A stretch of 64,000 nucleotides of DNA, taken from NCBI GenBank assembly GCA_028279185.1, contig JANQSS010000288.1, positions 1-64,000 on the forward strand, in the 5' to 3' direction. The position numbers and the translations under genes were made by a program. Positions 9,465 to 18,850 of the stretch are shown one piece after another; position 1 is the stretch's first letter; every line of letters begins with the position of its first letter. Origin of the DNA: Saprospiraceae bacterium. GTDB taxonomy: Bacteria > Bacteroidota > Bacteroidia > Chitinophagales > Saprospiraceae. The notes beneath the pieces are model-generated. The model had not been told where the DNA came from. It made no database searches and saw only the letters and a list, made by a program, of their open reading frames with translations.

Positions 9465-10838
9465 ATGCGCCAACAAGCCGGATTAACCATCTTGGTTTTG
9501 TGGGTATTCACATTTTCATCGGTGACAGTTACTGGTCAGCGGGTTAAAAGTAAATATATTGGAGAGGAGCTGTTTAACGTTGCCAGTGTATCTGTCGATG
9601 CCAATAAAGCAGAATTAATTTTGAGTGGTGTAGAGGGTACATTGTTCTGGAACCTGGATGACGAAAGTACTGTGTATATAGAAGCGTGCTCCTGTGTCAG
9701 GCCTCATTCACAATATATCATGCGTGCCCGAAATGTCCATTCGAGGGAAGATGTGGATGGTAATCTGCACCAGTATCTTTCAGATGGTAGTGTCATCGTA
9801 CGAAACGAATCATTTGATTCAATAGGTGAATACCGAATCATCTCAGATCAACCTCTAACGATCGAAAGTATTCGTGAGGAATTGGGATTTCTAATTGTTC
9901 GGACAGATGAAATAGAATATATTCTGCATGCTCATGATAATAGAATCGCTTATTCGCAAATTCAACTTCCAGGTTTTCGCCAGATCCATACAAATATTTT
10001 GGAGGATGAAACATTACTCGTAACTTATGTTAATGATGATGATTATATTTTTCAACATCGCAGATTAGACGCTGAACTTATTTCCGAAACTAAATTGCGA
10101 CATGAAGGAAGACATATAAACTCCGGTTTTTTAGGTGAAGGAGGTTTCTTTTACATTTTAGGCAGTGAATATTCTCTAAATCAATTTGGCACCCAGGAGA
10201 CTTCTGGTTTTGTTGCCAAATATGCTGTAGACGGAACAATGTTGTGGCAACACATCTTCGATGCGCCTAAATTATCAAGCCGGTTTGAACGGGGTTTCAT
10301 TAACCTGTACAAATTAATAATTCTTGGAGATGAATCAATCATTGTGGCTGGTGAAATTGGAAAAACAAGCATTTGGCCAACTACCGATTTGTTTGTGGCC
10401 AGATTGAGCGCCTCGGGCGGCTTGTTATGGAAATTGACAGAGCCGATTACCAGTGGTTCCCTGCAAATGTATCATATGCAGGAAACAGCAGATGATGAAA
10501 TACGTATTATAGGAGATGATGGTGGATCTGACTTTGAATCGCAGCAACAACCTTTTGTGATTTTCCTCGATGACATCCATAGTGTTCAGGAATTTCCAAC
10601 ACGAAGTCGGCCAATCCGTATTTTCAACAATCCTACTTATTATTTATTGCATTTTGAGGTGCCCGAAGAAATTGAAATTATTTCCACCTCGATTTTTAGT
10701 TTGAACGGTCAATCGATGTGGTATCAAAGCGGCTCCAACATTCGGGTATTGCCAACCTGGGATTTAATTCCGGGGATGTATATCTTATCTGTCGAAACGT
10801 TGCAAGGTACCTTTGGCGAAACATTTTTGAAGCGATAG
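9465..10838 (+). CDS. Type IX-secreted protein of unknown function
   Basis: About 457 aa from the preferred ATG at 9465, which begins a signal peptide (LTILVLWVFTFSSVTVTGQ); the frame is open to 9405. The C-terminus, roughly the last 75 aa, looks like a Por-type sorting domain: a beta-rich segment with SLNGQSMW, a PGMYILSVE motif and a final Lys-Arg. This predicts outer-membrane passage by the type IX system. The middle is beta-strand rich with Trp and Gly turns, possibly a propeller. It follows the B12 genes but with a 126-bp gap, so a B12 role is uncertain. The 150 bp after it contains nothing recognisable. Confidence 0.75.
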   Translation: MRQQAGLTILVLWVFTFSSVTVTGQRVKSKYIGEELFNVASVSVDANKAELILSGVEGTLFWNLDDESTVYIEACSCVRPHSQYIMRARNVHSREDVDGNLHQYLSDGSVIVRNESFDSIGEYRIISDQPLTIESIREELGFLIVRTDEIEYILHAHDNRIAYSQIQLPGFRQIHTNILEDETLLVTYVNDDDYIFQHRRLDAELISETKLRHEGRHINSGFLGEGGFFYILGSEYSLNQFGTQETSGFVAKYAVDGTMLWQHIFDAPKLSSRFERGFINLYKLIILGDESIIVAGEIGKTSIWPTTDLFVARLSASGGLLWKLTEPITSGSLQMYHMQETADDEIRIIGDDGGSDFESQQQPFVIFLDDIHSVQEFPTRSRPIRIFNNPTYYLLHFEVPEEIEIISTSIFSLNGQSMWYQSGSNIRVLPTWDLIPGMYILSVETLQGTFGETFLKR

Positions 10839-10991
10839 CCTAAATTAAAAGTAGCTAACGCCACATGGCCTTTGATTTATTTCAATTAGGCGTAGGTTTG
10901 GACGTACAAAACGTATCACGGATAGGCCGTCTTACATTTTCGCTGATTTAAACATCTATATATCCTTTTGCAAGTAATAATGATTTCATAA

Positions 10992-11393
10992 TTATTGCAG
11001 TATTAATTCGTCGGCCTGATGAATAGCATTTTTAATCGAACTGTTCACATGTGTTACTTTTATTAATTGCTCTTCTAGATATAAATTAATTTCATCCTCA
11101 TCAAGGCTATCCCTAAGGGTTTCTACAGGTCGATATTGATACATCCAGGCCCACATCACAGAATCTCCATAAGTTAGCTCTTTTACAACTTGATGCGCCT
11201 TAATTGAATCTCGCTCAGATGCAAAAGACGTTTTAACCAAGCTACGCTTTTGTCGTTTCATCAATTCTAATTTTGGCATAACTTCATCATGTAACCTCAT
11301 AACTTCTGACTCAAGAAGTTTGTTCTGATTTACTCCACACGAGAGCATAGCATTGAGAAGAAAAATAGCCCCAACCTTTTTCAATGTAAGCAT
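10992..11393 (-). CDS. Small lipoprotein with a helical body
   Basis: 133 aa from the ATG at 11393, which begins a lipoprotein signal ([12 protein letters not shown], lipobox Cys at about residue 19). Upstream in-frame codons to 11501 would overlap guaB and lack homology-like character, so they are rejected. The body is helical with charged residues; [18 protein letters not shown] resembles Bacteroidota lipoproteins often labelled viral A-type inclusion-like. It is divergent from guaB with 34 bp between starts. Function unknown. Confidence 0.68.
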   Translation of the reverse strand: MLTLKKVGAIFLLNAMLSCGVNQNKLLESEVMRLHDEVMPKLELMKRQKRSLVKTSFASERDSIKAHQVVKELTYGDSVMWAWMYQYRPVETLRDSLDEDEINLYLEEQLIKVTHVNSSIKNAIHQADELILQ

Positions 11394-11427
11394 GGCTACA
11401 AAAATAAAATTTGTTCTATTTTTGCGC

Positions 11428-12912
11428 ATGGAAACAATAATCTCACCGTCTAAAATACAGACAAGTCTCGAAGGCATCACATTCGATGACGTCCTACTCA
11501 TTCCAGGCTATTCCAATGTTCTACCACGAGAGGTAGATATTTCGACTTATGTTAGTCGTTCCGTCAAAATCAATGTCCCAATTATTTCTGCCGCAATGGA
11601 TACCGTGACAGACAAGCGATTGGCCATAGCCATAGCTCGACAAGGAGGCCTGGGCATTATCCATAAAAATATGAGCATTGCTCAACAGGCTGAGGAAGTG
11701 CGTCATGTCAAAAGATCGGAAAGCGGAATGATTCTCGATCCAGTTACATTAGGCCCTGAACAACCTGTGGGTGAAGCAAGAAATCTGATGAAAAAGCATA
11801 AAATTGGTGGAATACCAATTGTCAATAGACAAAACGTGCTTGTAGGCATTTTGACAAATAGAGATTTGCGCTTTGAGTACAACAATAATCGCCTGATAAG
11901 CGAACTAATGACTTCTCAAAATTTAATTACAACGACAGCACCCACGACGTTGGAGCAGGCCAAAGATATTTTGCAGGAACATCGGATCGAAAAGCTGCCC
12001 GTCGTTGATGAAGACTATCAACTGGTGGGTCTTATAACCTATAAAGACATTATAAAACTGGAAGATTACCCTATCGCTTGCAAGGATGGATTTGGCCGAC
12101 TTCGTGTTGGCGCTGCTGTCGGTGTCACCAGGGACACCAATGCACGAATTGAAGCTCTCGTAAATGTTGATGTCGATGTAATCTGCGTAGATACCGCTCA
12201 TGGACATTCGGAAGGTGTTTTATCCACCATACGCGAAATCAAGGATGCCTACCCTGAACTTCAAATAATTGGGGGTAATGTAGCTACAGGGGATGGGGCT
12301 CGTGCGCTTGTCGATGCCGGAGTGGATGGTGTGAAGGTCGGTGTCGGTCCAGGTTCCATATGTACAACACGCGTGGTTGCCGGTGTTGGCGTTCCACAAT
12401 TGACAGCCATACAAGAGGCTTCGACTGCGATAATTGGCTCTAGTGTACCAATTATTGCCGATGGCGGTATTCGATTTACTGGTGATATAGCCAAAGCAAT
12501 AGCTGCAGGAGCGAATTGTATCATGGCCGGTTCGTTATTTGCCGGAGTAGAGGAGGCTCCGGGAGAAACAGTAATTTATGAGGGGCGAAAATTTAAAGTA
12601 TACAGGGGGATGGGTTCACTTAGTGCAATGGCCATGGGTTCAAAAGATCGATATTTTCAAGACGCGGAAGACGACTTAAAAAAGCTGGTACCTGAAGGAA
12701 TTGAAGGTCGTGTTCCATTCAAAGGAAATTTGGCCGAGGTCATGATTCAATACATTGGCGGATTGCGAGCCGGAATGGGATATTGTGGAGCTGGAACAAT
12801 TGAGGAATTGAAAAATGCCAAGTTCGTAAAAATATCTCCTGCATCTGTAACCGAATCGCACCCACATGATGTGACCATCACGAAAGAATCGCCCAATTAT
12901 TCCACGCGTTAA
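11428..12912 (+). CDS. guaB: IMP dehydrogenase
   Basis: NAD-dependent oxidation of IMP to XMP, the committed step of GMP synthesis. At 494 aa it has the standard layout: a TIM barrel beginning [14 protein letters not shown], two CBS domains at about 100-215 ([24 protein letters not shown]), then the catalytic loop [13 protein letters not shown] with Cys312, followed by [11 protein letters not shown] and GMGSLSAM. The start at 11428 fits the family; the 25 upstream in-frame codons belong to the divergent promoter region. A TATTTTTG element at 11417-11424 ends only 3 nt before the ATG, so if it is used, the transcript would be almost leaderless. Confidence 0.97.
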   Translation: METIISPSKIQTSLEGITFDDVLLIPGYSNVLPREVDISTYVSRSVKINVPIISAAMDTVTDKRLAIAIARQGGLGIIHKNMSIAQQAEEVRHVKRSESGMILDPVTLGPEQPVGEARNLMKKHKIGGIPIVNRQNVLVGILTNRDLRFEYNNNRLISELMTSQNLITTTAPTTLEQAKDILQEHRIEKLPVVDEDYQLVGLITYKDIIKLEDYPIACKDGFGRLRVGAAVGVTRDTNARIEALVNVDVDVICVDTAHGHSEGVLSTIREIKDAYPELQIIGGNVATGDGARALVDAGVDGVKVGVGPGSICTTRVVAGVGVPQLTAIQEASTAIIGSSVPIIADGGIRFTGDIAKAIAAGANCIMAGSLFAGVEEAPGETVIYEGRKFKVYRGMGSLSAMAMGSKDRYFQDAEDDLKKLVPEGIEGRVPFKGNLAEVMIQYIGGLRAGMGYCGAGTIEELKNAKFVKISPASVTESHPHDVTITKESPNYSTR

Positions 12913-12937
12913 TTGTAAATCACAGAATTAAGGAATT

Positions 12938-13519
12938 ATTACGTTAGACAGACATTTTTTTGAAACTCGAAATGCCGTTGAAGCAGCGCAAGATCTGATT
13001 GGATGTGTGCTCGAAACTCGTATCAATGGTATCTTGACGTCCGGAATAATCGCTGAAACTGAAGCCTACTGTGCTCCTGAAGACAAGGCCAGCCATGCAT
13101 ACAATGGAAAAAGAACGGCACGAACTGCTGTTTTTTATGGAAACGGAGGACATGCTTACGTCTACTTGTGTTACGGGATTCATTACTTATTTAATGTCGT
13201 TGTGGGCCCGGTGGATATTCCTCATGCGGTTTTAATTCGCGCCATCGTTCCAACGCATGGTATCCAAAGTATGATGGAGCGTCGCAAAACCGGTAAGACG
13301 CGATTGTTGACAAACGGACCGGGTAAGCTATCTCGCGCTCTTGGTATAAATAAAGAACATAATGGACTTGATCTATGCCATGGTTTGTCGCCAATTCGAC
13401 TCGTTCAAAAAGACAAAACAAAAACCTTTAAATATATCGCAACACCACGGATTGGTATAGACTATGCGGAAGAATACGTGAATAATCCTTGGCGATTTTT
13501 ATTGCAACCAGAACATTAA
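12938..13519 (+). CDS. DNA-3-methyladenine glycosylase, AAG/MPG family
   Basis: Base-excision glycosylase for alkylated purines. Family motifs: GIIAETEAYCAPEDKASHAYNG with the catalytic-region Glu, a YVYLCYGIHYLFNVVVG stretch, and NGPGKLSRALGI. The first GTG in frame (13007) would cut off a conserved N-terminal stretch: LDRHFFETRNAVEAAQDLIG is encoded in frame from 12944 and matches the family. The frame upstream is closed by TAA at 12929, and no ATG, GTG or TTG lies between. ATT (12935 or 12938) or ACG (12941) must therefore start the gene if the conserved part is translated. The start given here is provisional. Confidence 0.85.
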   Translation: MTLDRHFFETRNAVEAAQDLIGCVLETRINGILTSGIIAETEAYCAPEDKASHAYNGKRTARTAVFYGNGGHAYVYLCYGIHYLFNVVVGPVDIPHAVLIRAIVPTHGIQSMMERRKTGKTRLLTNGPGKLSRALGINKEHNGLDLCHGLSPIRLVQKDKTKTFKYIATPRIGIDYAEEYVNNPWRFLLQPEH

Positions 13520-13538
13520 TGCTAATCGACGTAATAGG

Positions 13539-15158
13539 TTATTTTATTAGGGTTACATCCCCAAAATAATTTTTAAAATCTCCATTCGCAAATGTCACCT
13601 GGATATGATAAACGAAGACACCTGGATCAAGTTCTTGATTATTTTCGGTGCCATCCCAATAATATTCTGTCGACTCTACATTAAAATTACGTGACTCAAA
13701 TATAAGTGCTCCCCATTTATTAAATATTCTATAATAATCAACATCTCCCGACACGACTGAGTTAATATAAATTTCAAATCGGTCATTAATACCATCGTTA
13801 TTTGGAGAAAATGCTTGAGGAATAAAGATTTTGTTGTCTTCAGCACATAATCTATTGAAATTGATATCGTCAGGCTCGAGACAAACACCGCATCCATCAA
13901 TTAAGGCATTGCCATTTGGCACGCCCGCACAGTCGACACAAGATTGATTGAACATGGGGTCGGTTGGACTCAAACATTCTCCGCAGTCATCAATTTCGGC
14001 TGTTCCAAAAATGACACCGGCGCAGTCTTTGCAGGCAGCATTGTAGTTCTCATGCGATGGCGGCCAACAATCTCCACATTCGTCGATTACGGCATCTCCA
14101 TTCGGATTACCTGCGCAGTCAGCACATGATTGATTAAACATTTCATCACTTGGATCCAGGCACTCGCCGCATAGGTCTATTATCGCGGTACCATTTATAA
14201 CACCGGCACAATCTCTGCAAGTTGAATTAATTAAAGGATCGTCTTCCGGATAGCAGACACCGCACGAGTCAAGAAAAAATATTTCGGGAACGGTAAAATC
14301 AATTGAGTCCAAACAGCCAAATTGATTTTTTATATATAGAACATAGTCCGACGCGAATAGATTACGAATTAATTCAACTGAACCGAAATCAATTCCATCT
14401 ATGGAATACAAATACGTTTCCTGGTCATGATTATTTATTTCAACAAATCCAAGTGATAGATCACAACCAGACCCACTAATATCCAAAGAAACATCTGGAG
14501 AAAAAGAACTTTCATTTACTACGAATCGAAAATTATCGATTCCCAGACCAAAAGAACCATCAACTCTTCGTTCTCCGTCAATTACGAGTGAATAAATACC
14601 TCGACAATCTTTCGATTCAACCTTCCATGGTGTCGCCAGGCCATCACCCGTATTTGGATCTCCAGCTCGGATTTGATCAGAGAAAATCAATTCATCCTGG
14701 ACATCATAGGCCGTAATTGTAAAAACTTCACCGAGGTCCAAGTCGAGGACAACACCTTCCACGGAACGCAACCCGCGTTGAGATGTAATCCGCAATGGAG
14801 GCGATTCCAACCCGGATAAAACGCCGTCATCTGTAAGAAAGAACTCGCCTATATTCGAACCCGGCGCCGGTGTATCATCACCCTGTCCAAAAAAAGAAAA
14901 AAAAGCGGTGGCCGGAGGTCCTATTTGGGCCAGGACAGGACTCTGCCCATTATCCAGTGAAAATGAAACTCCAAATTCGTTAAAAAACTGGTTGTCTATC
15001 CGAAGTCCCTCAAAAGGTACATCGGCTGAGAATGATTCGAAATTTATTTCAAATGTCTGTTGGCTATTAGCAATACACACGCCGGTTATCCAAAAAATTG
15101 CCGCGACCCAAACATGCAGGAGGCGGGCTTGCTTTCGAATACTGCGATTCGTCTTCAT
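13539..15158 (-). CDS. Secreted Cys-rich repeat protein with gliding-type (CHU_C) C-terminus
   Basis: About 539 aa from the Met at 15158, where a signal peptide begins (VAAIFWITGVCIANSQ). Order: signal; a beta-sandwich-like region to about residue 215; a PKD/SprB-like strand region; four to five 31-aa Cys-rich repeats; and a C-terminal domain with FIPQAFSPNNDGINDRFEI and a late VYHIQVTFANGDFKNYFGDVTLIK-type end (given here in part). That end is the gliding-motility-associated CHU_C domain, used for type IX export. It converges on the glycosylase gene with 19 bp between. A surface adhesin or structural role is inferred. Confidence 0.85.
   Translation of the reverse strand: MKTNRSIRKQARLLHVWVAAIFWITGVCIANSQQTFEINFESFSADVPFEGLRIDNQFFNEFGVSFSLDNGQSPVLAQIGPPATAFFSFFGQGDDTPAPGSNIGEFFLTDDGVLSGLESPPLRITSQRGLRSVEGVVLDLDLGEVFTITAYDVQDELIFSDQIRAGDPNTGDGLATPWKVESKDCRGIYSLVIDGERRVDGSFGLGIDNFRFVVNESSFSPDVSLDISGSGCDLSLGFVEINNHDQETYLYSIDGIDFGSVELIRNLFASDYVLYIKNQFGCLDSIDFTVPEIFFLDSCGVCYPEDDPLINSTCRDCAGVINGTAIIDLCGECLDPSDEMFNQSCADCAGNPNGDAVIDECGDCWPPSHENYNAACKDCAGVIFGTAEIDDCGECLSPTDPMFNQSCVDCAGVPNGNALIDGCGVCLEPDDINFNRLCAEDNKIFIPQAFSPNNDGINDRFEIYINSVVSGDVDYYRIFNKWGALIFESRNFNVESTEYYWDGTENNQELDPGVFVYHIQVTFANGDFKNYFGDVTLIK
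13845..14270 (-). repeat. Tandem 93-bp coding repeats (31-aa Cys-rich units)
   Basis: Four full copies and a partial fifth of a 31-aa unit with pattern DxCGxCxxPxDxxFNxSC followed by xDCAGxxNGxAxI, six cysteines spaced identically. The DNA copies have diverged while Cys and Gly are kept, so the repeat is under protein-level selection rather than newly amplified. Confidence 0.85.
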
Positions 15159-15308
15159 TACAAACATTACTACAATAAATATACCATCTATCACTCAAGA
15201 ATAATACTTCCGCCTCTTCATAAGGAACTATGCCTGACAAAACTTCCAATTTTGATGACGAAAGGGAACGATCGCAAAACTTGTTATGGAATGATAACCT
15301 GATATTCC

Positions 15309-15316
15309 TATTTTTG
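15309..15316 (+). promoter_or_regulatory. -7 promoter element (TATTTTTG)
   Basis: Perfect TAnnTTTG match 16 nt before the nucleotidyltransferase ATG. A TTG at 15281-15283 is 25 nt upstream, longer than the usual spacing of about 19 nt, so only the -7 part is convincing. The rest of the 15159-15332 gap shows nothing else. Confidence 0.5.
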
Positions 15317-15332
15317 GAGCAAAATTGGACAA

Positions 15333-16235
15333 ATGGGGAGTACAACTTTGTTGATATTAGCGGCTGGAATGGGGAGTAGGTATGGTGGCCTCAAACAACT
15401 TGATGCCATTGGACCAAATGGTGAAACGATCATCGATTATTCTGTTTACGATGCCATCCGGGCTGGGTTTTCAAAAGTTGTTTTTGTTATCAGAAAAGAC
15501 TTTGAAGATGCGTTTCGTTTAAAAGTATCAAACAAATTCGCAAATGCTATTGAGGTTGTTCACGTTTTTCAAACCTTGGAAACAGGTTATGATGAACTTC
15601 CATGCCCGGAAAACAGAGTAAAACCTTGGGGCACGGGCCATGCCATTCTAGCGGCAAAAAATACAATACGGAATCCATTTGCTGTTATAAACGCAGACGA
15701 CTATTATGGTGCCGACGCATTCGAACAGGCACATTCCTTTCTTCAAGGTTTAAACGATCCGTATTTAGGTGCAATGGTTGGTTATGGCTTATCAAAAACT
15801 TTATCGAAATATGGCCATGTCAACCGTGGAATTTGCAGTGTTGATGAAAATTATTTTTTAATCAACGTAATGGAAAGAGAAAAAATAGAGTATAATGGTG
15901 ATGAGATAGTATATAATTCAGATGGAGAAGTTAAGATTCTTGATGCTAACGCCATTGCTAGCATGAATTTTTGGCTTTTTCATCCTGGAATATTTAATGA
16001 ATTGGAACAAGCCTATAAGCAATTTTTAGTTGCCTATCGCACTATTCCAAAATCAGAATTTTACATTCCTACTTTCGTAGATGAACAAATCAAGTCAGAA
16101 TTGTTACAAATTATTGTGTTGCTGTCAGAAGATTCCTGGTACGGCGTGACATACAAAAAAGATAAGGAAGCCGTGATGCAAGCGATAAAATCACTGCACA
16201 CCTCAGAAAAATATCCTAAAAAATTGAAATTTTAA
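15333..16235 (+). CDS. Sugar-phosphate nucleotidyltransferase-like protein
   Basis: 300-aa GT-A-fold NTP transferase. The N-terminal LILAAGMGSRYGGLKQLDAIGPNG is the nucleotide-binding signature (LxxGxGxRxxxxxK), and AVINADDYYG holds the metal-binding Asp pair. This suggests transfer of a nucleotidyl group to a sugar-1-phosphate, perhaps for envelope glycans. The substrate cannot be read from the sequence, and the protein lacks the C-terminal left-handed beta-helix of GlmU. The ATG at 15333 lies directly upstream of the signature and 16 nt after a -7 box. It converges on the DUF3276 gene with 4 bp between. Confidence 0.8.
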   Translation: MGSTTLLILAAGMGSRYGGLKQLDAIGPNGETIIDYSVYDAIRAGFSKVVFVIRKDFEDAFRLKVSNKFANAIEVVHVFQTLETGYDELPCPENRVKPWGTGHAILAAKNTIRNPFAVINADDYYGADAFEQAHSFLQGLNDPYLGAMVGYGLSKTLSKYGHVNRGICSVDENYFLINVMEREKIEYNGDEIVYNSDGEVKILDANAIASMNFWLFHPGIFNELEQAYKQFLVAYRTIPKSEFYIPTFVDEQIKSELLQIIVLLSEDSWYGVTYKKDKEAVMQAIKSLHTSEKYPKKLKF

Positions 16236-16239
16236 TTCC

Positions 16240-16704
16240 CTACCAACTCATTTCATCTTCTCCATCATTCTCTGATGAAGTGTCTCCTTCCATTTCAGAG
16301 GAGATCTCAGGATCGCTAGATGACGATATTTCATTTTCTATTTCAGGTTCGGATACATCGTTGGTGGTAGCTTCTTCCGCCGTTTTGGAATCTCCAGACT
16401 CTCCGAACTCTCCCTCCTGCTCTTCATAACGCTTGGCAAATTCATCATAGTCGTAATCCGGCATCAATTCGGTCTTGACGTGGTCAACAACATCTTGTAA
16501 CCCCTTAACAAAGCGATTAAAATCTTCTTTGTATAAAAAGATTTTATGGCGCTCATATCCACCGTCATTAAATTTTCGTGTACTCTCAGTCAAGGTGACA
16601 TAGTAATCATCACCTTTTGTTTTTCGCACATCAAAGAAGTATGTTCGACGCCTTCCAGCCTTCACTTTTTGAGAGTATATGCTTTCAAATTTATTCGATT
16701 CCAC
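16240..16704 (-). CDS. DUF3276 (PUR-alpha-like) nucleic-acid-binding protein
   Basis: 154 aa. Residues about 1-90 match the bacterial PUR domain (DUF3276): ESIYSQKVKAGRRRTYFFDV, DDYYVTLTES and HKIFLYKEDFNRF. PUR domains bind single-stranded DNA or RNA as a dimer. The C-terminal 60 aa is a Ser/Glu/Asp-rich disordered acidic tail, an addition to the usual roughly 100-120-aa family length. It has a clear promoter just upstream (16738-16767). Confidence 0.86.
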   Translation of the reverse strand: MESNKFESIYSQKVKAGRRRTYFFDVRKTKGDDYYVTLTESTRKFNDGGYERHKIFLYKEDFNRFVKGLQDVVDHVKTELMPDYDYDEFAKRYEEQEGEFGESGDSKTAEEATTNDVSEPEIENEISSSSDPEISSEMEGDTSSENDGEDEMSW

Positions 16705-16737
16705 CGCTTTTCGCTTTTAATTATGGTTAGCAATATA

Positions 16738-16767
16738 CAAATGTAATATAAAAGGAAGGTTGTGCAA
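16738..16767 (-). promoter_or_regulatory. Complete Bacteroidota promoter for the DUF3276 gene
   Basis: Read on the minus strand, TTG (16767-16765), a 19-nt spacer, then TACATTTG (16745-16738). Both elements and the spacing match the phylum's -33/-7 consensus. The transcription start should be near 16731, giving a roughly 27-nt leader before the ATG at 16704. Confidence 0.78.
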
Positions 16768-16884
16768 GCAGGACATTAAATTTTATCGATTGTGAAATTG
16801 AATGGCGGCTGTACACATTATGGCTTAAATGTTTTCAACAATCGGTCAAATTGAGACTACCGACCTGGAAACAAATCAGAAGTT

Positions 16885-18720
16885 TTACCCACTACCAGAA
16901 GAAACAGCCGGTTGCTGTTCAAGACTTTGCTGTTCAAATATTTCGGAATATAAACCTTTGATTTTCAATAACTCGTCGTGACTTCCTGATTCGACAATCC
17001 GTCCTTCATGGAGAACAATAATTTTATCAAATAGGGGCATCGCGTTCAATCTATGCGTAATAAAAATCGTGGATTTACCTGCCATGACTGTTCGCAATTG
17101 TTCGATGATTTTGGATTCTGTGACTGCGTCGACGGCAGAAAGACAATCGTCCAAAACCAAGAGGGCGGGTTGCTGAATGAACGCTCGGGCCAGCGAAATT
17201 CTTTGCTTTTGACCTCCTGACAGACTGACTCCTCGTTCGCCAATTTCTGTATCATATCCTTTCGGAAGCTTCATAATATCATCGTGGACCACTGCTAATT
17301 TTGCAAAGCGGTGTATGTCCTCTAGCTGAAGAGTAGAGTCCCCAAACTTTATATTCGCCTCTACAGAATCAGAGAATAAGAATACATCTTGCGGTACATA
17401 GGCCATACCCGCACGTAAATGCGACAGCGGTATGGATCGTGCATCCATTCCATCAAGCAGAACTTTTCCTTCATCCGGATCGAACAGTCTAAATATTAAA
17501 TCAGCAATAGTTGTTTTTCCTGAAGCTGTCCGACCGATTATCGCCAGTGATGTGCCAGGCTCAACCGTAAATGAAACATTTTTTAATGCCTCTATACCAC
17601 TATCCGGATATGTAAATGAGACATTCTGGAATGATACTGCTCCGGCTATTTTGCCATGCAATTCTGCCTCGCTTTCAGACTTTATTTCCGGGGTATAAGA
17701 CAAGAATTCGTTAATGCGTTCTTGCGAGGCTTCAGCTTGTTGAACAATACTCGCAATCCAACCAATTGCCGTAACGGGCCAAGTCAACATGTTTACGTAA
17801 ATTACAAATTCCGCGATATTCCCTGCACTTACCTCTCCGCGTATTGCAAATGTTCCTCCTATATAGATCGTAATGATTGTGCTAATTCCTATCATCAATA
17901 TCATTAATGGAAAAAAATAGGCATTCACACGGGCCAAGTTCAAAGATTTCTGTTTGAACAGTTCACTTTCTGATTCAAAATAGTCGCCAAGCGAACTTTC
18001 TTGTACATAAGACTTGACAACACGAATTCCCGAATACACCTCTTGCGCTATACTTGTTAATCTTGACAGTTGTTTTTGTATAATGTAACTTTTACGGTTT
18101 ATAATAGAACTGATATAATAAATTGATATTGAAAGCAGCGGAAGTGGAAGTAAGGTATACAGTGTCATTTTTGCATTCACCTGGAACATCGTATAGATAA
18201 CGAGTACAAAAAGCGAAATTAAGTTTATCGTGTAAAGAAGACCAGGCCCCAAATACATACGAACCTTGGATACATCCTCAGAGATGCGTGACATAAAATC
18301 ACCTGTATTATTTTTCCGTAAAAATGCCTGATCCAATTTCGTGTAATGCTTGAATATTTCATCGCGCATGTCATACTCTATGAGCCTGGACATGACTATA
18401 ATGGTTTGCCGCATGAAAAACATGAATATGCCCGTGATAATTGCCGCGGCAAATACGAGAAGTCCATAGTACATAAGTGAGGTACCGATAGCATCTCCCC
18501 AGTTTTCAGCTGCCCTTGAATCACCCATAAAATGATGTACACCTAGCGCTTCGACAACTAAATCAATTGACTCTCGGACAGCTCTTGGAATTAGAACCTT
18601 GAAGTAATTAGACCCCACAACAAATATAATTCCAAGCAGCAAATGCCACTTGTAGCGTAAAAAGTACTTATTTATGTATCTGAGATTCTTCAATGTTCGC
18701 TGATATCCCTTAGAACGCAA
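16885..18720 (-). CDS. MsbA-like ABC exporter (fused permease-ATPase)
   Basis: 611-aa half-transporter. The N-terminal half has about six membrane helices and an ABC_membrane domain (about 1-330); the C-terminal ATPase has Walker A GRTASGKTT, Q-loop YVPQDVFLFSD, signature LSGGQKQRISLARAF, Walker B LLVLDDCLSAVD and the H-loop THR. It would act as a homodimer, moving lipids, peptides or drugs outward; Bacteroidota carry several such paralogues, so the substrate is not assignable. In Walker A the usual GxxGSGKS reads GRTASGKT, an allowed variant. It stands alone; the next gene, fbp, is divergent. Confidence 0.9.
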   Translation of the reverse strand: MRSKGYQRTLKNLRYINKYFLRYKWHLLLGIIFVVGSNYFKVLIPRAVRESIDLVVEALGVHHFMGDSRAAENWGDAIGTSLMYYGLLVFAAAIITGIFMFFMRQTIIVMSRLIEYDMRDEIFKHYTKLDQAFLRKNNTGDFMSRISEDVSKVRMYLGPGLLYTINLISLFVLVIYTMFQVNAKMTLYTLLPLPLLSISIYYISSIINRKSYIIQKQLSRLTSIAQEVYSGIRVVKSYVQESSLGDYFESESELFKQKSLNLARVNAYFFPLMILMIGISTIITIYIGGTFAIRGEVSAGNIAEFVIYVNMLTWPVTAIGWIASIVQQAEASQERINEFLSYTPEIKSESEAELHGKIAGAVSFQNVSFTYPDSGIEALKNVSFTVEPGTSLAIIGRTASGKTTIADLIFRLFDPDEGKVLLDGMDARSIPLSHLRAGMAYVPQDVFLFSDSVEANIKFGDSTLQLEDIHRFAKLAVVHDDIMKLPKGYDTEIGERGVSLSGGQKQRISLARAFIQQPALLVLDDCLSAVDAVTESKIIEQLRTVMAGKSTIFITHRLNAMPLFDKIIVLHEGRIVESGSHDELLKIKGLYSEIFEQQSLEQQPAVSSGSG

Positions 18721-18827
18721 AGTAAGACAATATGTTCCGTTCAGTGGAATAATGTTGCCGCCATGCCTTAGATTGGCATAGTATGTGCAGATAAGTAAAG
18801 AAGAGGAATGGACAAGGTTAAATAACT

Positions 18828-18834
18828 ACTTTTG
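18828..18834 (+). promoter_or_regulatory. -7 promoter element of fbp
   Basis: TACTTTTG at 18827/18828-18834 matches TAnnTTTG and ends 16 nt before the preferred fbp ATG (18851). It supports that start over the in-frame ATG at 18785, which would lie upstream of the transcription start. No good -33 TTG is seen. Confidence 0.58.
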
Positions 18835-18850
18835 CACAAAACAAATCTTC

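Noticed and set aside
11353..11501. Longer starts for guaB and the divergent lipoprotein that overlap each other
   Set aside because: Both longer starts lie in a shared promoter region and the proteins begin with family-typical ends at 11428 and 11393.
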